64,000 bases of DNA from Embiotoca jacksoni (taxonomy: Eukaryota; Chordata; Actinopteri; Embiotocidae): the NCBI GenBank assembly GCA_022577435.1, contig JAKOON010000018.1, positions 10,052,596-10,116,595 of the forward strand, given 5' to 3'. The translations under genes and the position numbers were made by a program. Below, piece by piece: positions 52,030 to 61,938 of the stretch. Numbering within the stretch: the first letter of the stretch is position 1; each line of letters starts with the position of its first letter. The notes beneath the pieces were generated by a model that was not told the DNA's origin, did not search any database, and worked only from the letters and a program-made list of their open reading frames with translations.

Positions 52030-54375
52030 TTTTTGTTTTAAACTTTCACACCAGCACTATGTCTGTTCCAGTTGACTTTCACAATGGTTCATCATAAATG
52101 TCTCCATATTTCTCCATACCTTCCCTCCCCATTAACCCCACCACCCCCTCCCTCAACAGTAAACCCACTCCTCTCTCTCTCTCCCTCTCCAATCTCATTC
52201 CCTATGTAATCTCGGGGTACAGAGGACCGTTTTCATTAATGCTCTGCTCATCTTATCATCCACCCTGTCATCGCCTCCGTCTCCTGTCCTTTTTATATTC
52301 CTTTATTCTAACAAGTCTGCATCTCAGAACCCATCAATGGTCCACCCCTTTTCATTTCCCTAATGTACCCCAACCAACACACATTCGTGTGTGGCCCTAA
52401 CCCCTAATTTCATCGCCCTAACCCGTTCCCCATCATCATCATGTAGAGTGCACCCCGGCTACCTGCAGCTATGCATATCACTGTGTCTGTTTGTGTGTAG
52501 CCTGTAGTGCAGTATAATTTTTTTTTAATTGTTATCAGAGTGTGAATTATCTCTGCAGGCAAAATGAGCTGTAACAAGACAACATAACTAACCCTAAACA
52601 GGGAATAATATGATAAAAGTGGAAGTAAGAGTGAAGCAGAAATAAAAATGGAGACAGAAAGAGGTGTGAGACAGACAGAGAGACAGACAGAAGGAGGACA
52701 AGAGTGATTTTAAGGAGGAAAAGCTGTCATTGAAGGCCGAGGTGAGCCCTTACCCTCTTGCTTGCTTTAATCCCTCATTTATGTGAACTCAGCTTTGGAA
52801 ATGAAGCTGTCGCTGTATTTTCCTTCCCTTCACCCAGCCTGTGGTATAATCAGAAACCACACATGCATGCAACACACACACGCAGTGGCAGGACAGAGAC
52901 ACAGAAAATCACTCAGGAGAGGTTTTAAATTCATTCCAGAGTTCGAGGCAGAGATTCATACCGCCTCACCTTGTCTCCTAGAGGAGGAATCATCGGATAT
53001 GTTGGAGACAGAGGGGAATTATGGGTAAATGCACTGGTGAGGAATGATAGTCTGCAATCTCCGGCTGTAATCTGGGATTGCTGACACATGCCATTCATTT
53101 CAGATTGTACCAATATACCCCTGCACTGCGCAGAGCCTTAGTGTGTGACTTTGCAATCTTTTCTGACTATTTTTAAGACAAAAATGTGTTCAAACTGTCT
53201 GGAACCGACAAACTTGAAAAAACACTGAAACACACTCATTAAAATTATCTTTAGATGCTCTGATGTATAATTGGTCAGTTTAACTGCAGATACAAGTAAA
53301 GCCACATGTAGAAATATACAGTAAAAAAAATATTACTTTTATCTCATGTTTCTTGCTTTGGTTTAAAAGATTTGAGATAAAACAATTGATATAGATACAT
53401 CATACCTTCCTAAATACAGAACCCACATTAGTGTTGCTCATGCCATTACAATGTGATTCACGTTTGTTTTGGAATAGCATTTAAACATTTTTTTTTTTTT
53501 TTCCCAGTTTTCATTATTTTGACTTGACTGAGGAAGGACAAAGTACATACTGTAGATACCAGCCATTACAGAGCAATGTGTCTTTTTGGAAAGCGTAGAC
53601 TTTTACTGCCATCTAGTGTTATTGGAAGGAAGAGGCTGAATGATGTGATGGTTGGATTGTTATTTGAGGGAAGAGATGATCAGAGGAGGAGAAATAACTT
53701 TTTACAGTGCAGGTTCACTTTTGGAATTTGTGTGAAATAGTGTCTACAATGATTGAGTAATTAATACAATATACAATAAACCGCTGCGAAACCAGAAGTT
53801 AATCAGTATCCTGATAACTCAGTAATATCAGTGATCTTACTGTAGGAAGGGAATTTCATCAACAATGTGTTTTCATTTTACAAGTTGAGTTGAGAGTAAA
53901 TTTTTCTAAAAAGTTTCACATAACATATAAGGGACTCAACATTTACCAATAATCCACACAGTAGTGAGATCATTTTGTAATGATCTCCTTCATTACAAAG
54001 TCAAACTTATCTCCAACTAAAAAAATCCATCCTTTGTTTCACCGCACCCTCTCCCTCTTCATCCCTGTATTTCTGCCCCCTTAGTCGTCCTCCTCAGGTG
54101 GAGCGAGCATCATACTGGTGTGTAATAGCGTGCTGTCGTTGTGGGCCGCGGTGAGGTGTGGGGAGGAGAGCGGTGCGTCTCAGATGAAATATGTGACTGG
54201 CATGCTAACACACAGTTTTATCTGAGGAAAAAGAGAGAGACAGGGCCCCCATGTCTCCTCACTATAGGCCTTTGATTAAAGCTCCCTGGGTGCACACACA
54301 TGCTCACACTTCCAAAAACACACATATAGGAGTGTACACACATGCGCCCCCTCAGATTATAAATAAATTGCGGGT
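52030..54375. other. Gene-free interval
   Basis: A CT-rich patch at 52100-52200, repeated CCCTAACCC-like motifs at 52394-52428, a T14 run at 53489-53502, and unique-looking sequence. No exon is supported. Confidence 0.4.
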
Positions 54376-54378
54376 GGG

Positions 54379-54380
<2 letters not shown>

Positions 54381-54444
<64 letters not shown>
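54381..54444 (+). repeat. (CA)n microsatellite
   Basis: About 32 uninterrupted CA units. Confidence 0.98.
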
Positions 54445-54447
<3 letters not shown>

Positions 54448-54449
54448 TG

Positions 54450-57165
54450 TATATGCACATACACACACTTTCCCATTGTAGGTGGTGTTGTTTTGACCTA
54501 AGCCAGGTAGCTTGTCCATTATGGAGTTGATAGCAGGATTTGGCCATGTTGATTCTCGACAGCATCATCTCCTCTACCATAAATAACCTGAGTGTTTTCT
54601 CTGAGTCACACAACAATATACAGAGAATAAGAGCTCTCAGGTTTATCCCCTGGTCTCATCCACCGCTCGCAAACACTCACACATGAATCCCCGACAAAAT
54701 GATTGTGTGTGGATGGACATAAACAAAATCACAAATTTCAAAGTTTGGCCCCAATGCAACTCAGTTTTAGTGTAAATTGTACTGTTTTGCATTCTAGTTG
54801 GCTTCTGTGTTTTTCTCAAAGTGTGTTTTCTCAGACAGGCGACGGGGGAAACTAGTTCGATTTTAGATGAGCAGCATCATCCAGCAGTGCGCTCTCAATA
54901 GCTCCCCAATAAAGCCTCAGATACAGACCATATATCCCTGACCAATGGAACCAGGGGGAGCATGATGACTTCCATGAAGGAAGTAATGGACAAACCACAC
55001 TCACTATTACTGCGTGTGGGTAAACCATATTGAAATACATTTCTGACAATTTGTCATCATCTGTCTGTCTATATTGTTTTCCTTTCAGCATCAAATATGA
55101 AAAAATGTCCATTTTACTTTTCCCCATTTAACAACAATCTACTGAAATGATTTGTTGTGGCTGGGGTAGAGTTGGGATAAATTGGAAAGGAATCTCTTTT
55201 TCCATCTCAGAATTTGTTTGTTTTTTCTAGCTTTATCAAACCAAGAAAATGAATGGATGCATACACATATCAATTATGTATCATATAGAATACATATACC
55301 ATAAGTAGTGAATTTGCACCTAGTGTCCTGTTGTATTTTCTCTCTTGATAGCAAGAGGGTGATACTGAACCATGTGCAGTGATTTTAGCTGGTCTCTCAC
55401 TGTATATTAGGATTTTCAGTTATTCCACATTGACCAGCTCATTCACCAGTAGTTCTTCACATTTGTATTTTAATCAATATATACATTAAGAAATGTACAC
55501 ATTATCAACACAAACCAAACCAAACAAAACATAAAACAACTTAATGATCCAAATAGTTTCAATCATCCATTTGACTATTTCCAGCAAGTTTAATATTATA
55601 ATGTATCCACTTCTTGCATTTAACCTGAGGTCTTTATAAGCTTTTTATAAATGATATTAATGTGCTGTTGATATTTGCCATAAACTACCATACCCTGTTA
55701 TATTTATATAGCTGCTGAATACATGTATATTAGGAGCATGCATAATTATTCATGGCTCAATATTAAATACAAACCACAGAATTTATTTTTCTTTTCATAA
55801 TTCTAACTCCTTCCCATGTCCACAAAGAGTTAGAAGTCAAAGAAAAACATCCTGAAAATCAGATAATACACTGATATTAGAGCAGTTTGTACATGTAATA
55901 AATCTTTGATGCATCTTTAAAAACAAAAAAATGGTGTATTTAAATTATGATAGCCACCTGTAACTTTAGAACTGTAATTATTTGATTGTTTTTTTCATCT
56001 CTGTTTCCTCTGAAATTTATGATTAGATTATATTTTGTATGAAGACATATCTTCAGAATTTAACATTTGAGTTTCAAACTGTACAGACAGAACATCAAGA
56101 CTGAGGATATTCCTGCACCCAATCAAGTCAAACATTAAAAAATACATTTACTATTCACACTAACCAAAGGTTTAAAACACTTCCACGTCAATAAGCAAAA
56201 TGTTGACGAGGATGTGCCTTATTAACATTAAAATATACACACTAAATTGAAAACCAATGTTAGTTTTAAGTGGCCGCACTAAGATAAACAGCCTGTTTTG
56301 TTAAACCCCTATTTAATGTTGCATTATTTCACTTATTCTGAGCAACATATTGAATTTTGAGAACTTTATTACGAGACAAAGCACAGATCCTCAGGCACAA
56401 ACACAAATACATGACAGCAATTTTTTTAATTTATTTTTTACAATTTTGGTGATGAGAGGTGCAGCTTAATACGTCATTAGGATGAAGAATATAGAATCAG
56501 TAGGTGGGGTCAAGTGAGCTTCAGTAATGACCAATCATATGCACTCGTGTCCCTTTTTAAAAATAGCAATGGAACAAGGTAAAAGAAGGTGACGGAGAAC
56601 AAAGGTGGTTCCAAAATAAATTAAAAAAAATACACAACACCCTTCATAATAAAATACAACACCACAAATAGGCTGTAATTGGTCAAATGAGCAGGTAGTT
56701 CATTGGTGCTGCCTCTGTTGTAATAACAGCTCAACTGGTCATAGCTGTGTACATAATGAAGGCTAATTATTATATTTAACTCAGTGGTTCTTCTTCTCCT
56801 CTGTATATTTACAGTTATTTATGTCTTACATAACAGTACAATAAACAAAATAAACATAAAAAAAAGTCCCTTTAAAAATCAGTTGTAATTTATTCAAATG
56901 TTTAATGTTTAAACAGTCCTCATATCCTTTGCAGACAAGTTTGTTTTAAGAAGAAAACACAGGGTCAGGAATCACGTATCACCCAGTGTCTTGTCTGAAG
57001 GTTTAGATAAATAATTAAGGAACCCACACTGAGCCAGGTGTGCTTTAAGTATGTAGGATTTTGGAGAGGTTTGTGTTTTATCTTCCATCCAGTTGGTCTG
57101 AGCAGACGGAAATCCACTTAAACCATGAAGGTTGCTCCTTCCTTCAGTCTGCACATATCAGTGCA
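54450..57165. other. AT-rich gene-free interval downstream of the HNF4-type gene
   Basis: Markedly AT-rich sequence without a supported exon. It lies beyond the likely 3' end of the nuclear receptor gene. Confidence 0.45.
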
Positions 57166-57171
57166 TTTGTA

Positions 57172-57177
57172 TTTATT
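57172..57177 (-). terminator. Candidate poly(A) signal for the HNF4-type gene
   Basis: TTTATT on the plus strand is AATAAA in gene sense, about 1.15 kb after the stop codon. Another lies at 56889-56894. Which is used, if either, cannot be told from sequence. Confidence 0.25.
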
Positions 57178-57266
57178 GGAGTCCACTTGCCATTGTTGTA
57201 CATTGTGCCATCTTGTGCCTTTCTCTTCACAACCCAACATGCAGCTCTGAGCCCGTATTTAATAAC

Positions 57267-57287
57267 AGGTCAGGTCAGGTCAGGTCA
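57267..57287 (+). repeat. (AGGTC)n repeat containing four AGGTCA half-sites
   Basis: Pentamer repeat giving overlapping AGGTCA hexamers starting at 57267, 57272, 57277 and 57282. AGGTCA is the canonical nuclear-receptor half-site. Alternate copies are 10 bp apart (a DR4 arrangement), not the DR1 spacing preferred by HNF4. Confidence 0.9.
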
Positions 57288-58331
57288 GGCCTCTTATTAA
57301 TGGTCCGGAACTGATTTAGAGATCTTTACAGATAACAGAACAGAGTGTCTGGACTCCTGCAGGGGTCTGTTTCTCCCAGTTTTTCAAATCTGCCGAGAAA
57401 ACTCCTGACTTCACAAGTGAACTTGTTTTAAAATATTTTCCCCAACATGTGTTATTTGTTCTCGGTGTATAGAGTAGGCTGGACGGAAGCCACAAGAGCA
57501 TATATTAAAGAGCCCGACTCCATGGGGCAAAATAGAAAACTCACAGTTAATTATTAAAAATGATTTTGTTTCAGAGTTTGAACTTTTGTTTTTGATTAAA
57601 ATGTCTCACATATATGATAAAGCTCAGGTCTCACCCTGTGGACAGCTGCATTTCTCAAGGTGATTCACCTGGATAACCTTGAATCTGTAAGAAATCTGGT
57701 GTGATGCTTAGAGAAACACAGAACATGCCTTTAGATGACTGATCCTGCTGACATGTTAGGAAATTTAAATAATTAATTAAGTTGTTACTGTGCCATCCTT
57801 GCAAATTAGGTGCGACACTTCTCTCATATCAGAGACTGCAGCTAAATCCCACGCATCAATCCTGGTGCTGTGTGATGACTGCGGGTCAGACATGTTCAGA
57901 GCAGGTTTTAATGAAAACTCAATTTGGTACCAAAATTAGCGCCAAACTTCCATAGTGCTGCCTGATCACTGTACCCAGAGCTGTAAAACACCTTCTTTGA
58001 TGCTAGGAACTAACCAAATGGGTGCGAAAGCAAAAAAATGATTTTCTGTCGAGGAAATCGGCATAATAACTGAGCTTAATTTAGTGCTGCCTTTGCGGCT
58101 GCAGGAAAATAGAGCCCTGAAAGTGCTGCACAAACTGTTGCAGCTTTAATTATGTCGAGGCTATTGTTGCAGCAACACCAGGAGTCACAGGAGGAGGAAG
58201 AAAGGTGGAGTCTAACCACAGACACTGAACATAGATTGCTTTCATAATTTGTATATCAGGACTGAGATGACGAACGGGGCAGCAGGGAAACTGATGTCAC
58301 TTCAGATTCTTTGACATAGTGCAGGAAGGAG

Positions 58332-58453
58332 TCAGGGGTCTGTCTGTGTGGAAGGCAAAGGGCTGGCTGGAGGACAAACAGGCTGGGGAAAGTGTTTGTA
58401 CATCTCCGAGGTAGGGCCATGTGGGGGCGATGGGATGGAAGTGTCTGGAGAGG
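58332..58453 (-). CDS. hnf4g: HNF4-type terminal coding exon
   Basis: Encodes SPDTSIPSPPHG, then EMYKHFPQPVCPPASPLP and STQTDP before TGA (58332-58334). The PSPP...YK core is shared with HNF4A/G, but the usual Lys-Gln-containing tail is missing. The acceptor follows TCTCTCTTCCTGCAG. Confidence 0.88.
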
Positions 58454-61400
58454 CTGCAGGAAGAGAGACAGGGACAGGTTTATTTATCTGTTTATTCATT
58501 TGTAAATCAAGGGAAAGTAAGTGGCCTTGTGTGGACATTAGGTGGTGTAATAAGTGCAGTTTTTGTTTCCAAGTGAATGCATTCTGGCCAATACTTATTC
58601 ATTCTGGTCATTCTGGTTAAAGCATTATTTATTACATTAAATGTTTTTTTCAGGATTTTATTTGATAAATTCCACTTAAGTTGATATGCACCTGGCATTT
58701 TTGTGACATTCCAGAGAGACAAATTGTACATCAACTTTGATGTTTCTTTGTGTGTGTCAGAGTGCTTGTCTCTGTAAATGTAGTTTGTGTTATTTGCATG
58801 CATGTTTCAGTGCGCTTGCTGCTGGTTCTCAGAATTGTCGGCAATCTTACCAATTTGTGGAGTGTGAACGACAGGCATGGTGCTAATGACCAGTGTGTGT
58901 CCAGTCACAGGGTCCTGGGCCAGCTGGGTGTGTGCTTGGTTGTGCAGGTGTGTGGCCTCTGATGTTAGCCCTGAACACAAAACACAGTGACTCATAAGTC
59001 AACTTTAATAGAATAGTGCTGGAGCTGAATGCCATCCAATGACAGAAAGATGTTTGAGTAAGTTGAGTTCAAATGTTTTGACATGAGGGATTGTTTCATG
59101 ACTTCATACAAAATAGCTGAGAAATCTATGTATGTAAACATCATATTGGAAACATCATGTAGTTTATTTTCCTTAATTGTTTGGTTTCAAAATGTTAAGC
59201 ATAAATTGCATCTGTTTTTGTTGAACATTGACATTACTAAATATAATATCAGATAAGCAGTATATGAATAACAGGGGCTTTTGCTGTTAATGTTGTTATT
59301 TTCTATGTGTATAAGATTCACATTCCAACAAGACGTTGGAAAATAACACAGATGCAGCTCTTTCTCAACACTGTCTTCTAAGCCAAGTTGTCATATTCTG
59401 CAGGGGTTATTTTAGCATGTGTGGCGAAACCTGCAAGATGTTTTTGGAGATGACTTTTTTGCTTTATACCCACACCTCATTTTAAGCCTGAGATGTCTGT
59501 CATAGCCCTCCTGAGTATATATTTGATGCATAGCTTTAACTTTCTTTATTTATACACATTTAGATATGTTTGCAGATGTCCCCAGCAGCATCTCACAGCC
59601 AGTTTGGTCTATTTCAGCTAATATATATATATATTTACCTGTTGTGTACAGCATATCTTGGAAAACTTTGCTGAGCATACTTTTCATTACCTACAATGCT
59701 TAACAATTCCACTGTTCACCACAAGTGTGTGTCCACTGGAAGTTCCGCTGAAGGTCACCCTATTTGTCTCTCTGCAGATTTACAAGCCCAGACATTGGCC
59801 AGTCTCACCTCCCAGCAGCATCTCGTGCAGCAGGTTGTCTATCTTAGCCAGGCCGCAGAGCTTAATGAACTGGAGCTGTTCGATCATCTGCCAGGTGATG
59901 CTCTGCAAGGTGGGCAGCAGGAGTAACAGCTCTCCAAAACGACCCCTGGAGTCATACTGACGGTCATTAATGTAGTCCTCTAGACTCATCTGAACCTGCA
60001 CACAAACAGGCACGAGACCGAGTCCTTATCAGGGTAAGCACACTGCACAGTTGTCCTTGTTGACTGATTTATTGATGTCAAATGTGTAAAACTGTAATGT
60101 GAGACACATAGTGAGGCTAAAATTGAGGTTATGCTTAAAATCAAGACCTAGATGTTGATCGTTTACACAGTTGAAAATTTGAATGAAATTTTTTGGAAGA
60201 GGCTGCAGTTTTAGAATGAGCAAGAAAGGTCAAATGGTTGACCTACCTGCAGGCGCATGGCCTTAATCTTCGAAGGGTCCCGCAAAGACTTTGCATCTGC
60301 AGATTGGAAGGCAAAGCATGGAAGAGATGGATGCATTAAAGTAGGGAGGGATGGAGGATGGGATTGAAGGACAGGACAGATCAGGGATCGAATTGAGGAT
60401 ATGAGTGGAATTGATGGATTGATTATGGTCAAACTGGGGCATGAAGGCAAAATGAGGGGATTTAGTGCAGGGGGAGGAGAAGAGGGGCACAGGTAAGAGA
60501 AGATGGGGGCAGGGATTATGGTCACACTGGGCCAAGGAGACATAAAGAGGGGATGGAAGGATTGGGATCTAACTATGAGCGGAAATGTGGCTAGGGCACG
60601 TTGGATACTTTGGGGAAAGATGGAACTGGACAAAAACATGACAATATCGGATATATTTATAAAATATATTGACGGCTATTTAACTATTTTCCCCTTGTTT
60701 TGTTTTTCTATCTTTTATTTCCTTGTAACCCGAAACAGCTTCAAACAGCATTTAAAACGAGACACTTAACTTTTTTTCACATGTTAATTCATTTAATTTG
60801 TTCCAGCCCAATCATCGCATCATGATACAGTATGTATTGCCAGGATTGTCACCAATAGCAATATACTAGAAAAAAAAAAAATCACTTAACCGAGTGATCT
60901 TCCTCACTCTAATCGCAAGCAAAAAGCAGCCTTAATTTTCCTCTCTGAAAATCCCTGCTTTCCAAACTTTTCACTTGCTGTAACAAGCAGACAGATGTTT
61001 AGATTTTATATAATTGCAGTCAGCAATTCCAGGATAGAGAAGCAATGAGAACCAGTGAAGACTAAGATGTTTTTTTTTTTTAGCATATACTAACAGTACC
61101 TCTCAAATTAAACAATAGTTGCTGGGTTAATGTGCTAAATGTTACTTCTTAGTTATTACCTGGGTCAAAAAAGACAATAGCCTTGAGAGCTGCGTACTCG
61201 TTGTCGTCTATTTGGATATCCTGGAAGGGCTGGACCAGCTCATGCAGCACTCTGTTGGCTACCCGACATATCTCAGGTTCAGGGCTGTTTCTGTTGATGA
61301 TGCAGCCGTTACCTGTCAACACAGTAGGTAGAGTCAGTGGCAGTGTTGAGAGGAGTTGACAGGTACTGGAAAGGTATGTGGGTGTGTACGAGGTGGGACG

Positions 61401-61859
61401 CTGGTGTGTGCTTGTGGGGGAGAGTAAGGGGAGGTTGTTGTAGCCTTGAGAGAAAGATACGTTTAATCTTGTCGACTTTTATTTGTCCTATTTAAAGATT
61501 TCAGTCAAGGCTGTGTGGGGGAAGGTCCTTAAGACGTATGGTCATAAAAAAACTATGCTTGAGTGTTTGGAGTTGACAAATCTGCTTTACAGTATAATGT
61601 TGGTACATGTCCCAGTAATGAGTAATGCCATTTACGAGACCCTTTTGAAGTCACACAGAAACAGAAAGGTTTTGTTAATCATTGTCAGCCTTCACACTCC
61701 AGTGCTGAGCCACTTGATTACACCGCACATAAACAAGACGCCATTCTAATGGTCAGTTTCTACCTAAAAGCAGGAAGTCCTTGAATGGCATTGACCTTCT
61801 GGCAACCCCGAGCAAGAGGTGTTCACCTGCGTGAGCCCTGAGCAAGCTCACCTGTGGAC

Positions 61860-61938
<79 letters not shown>

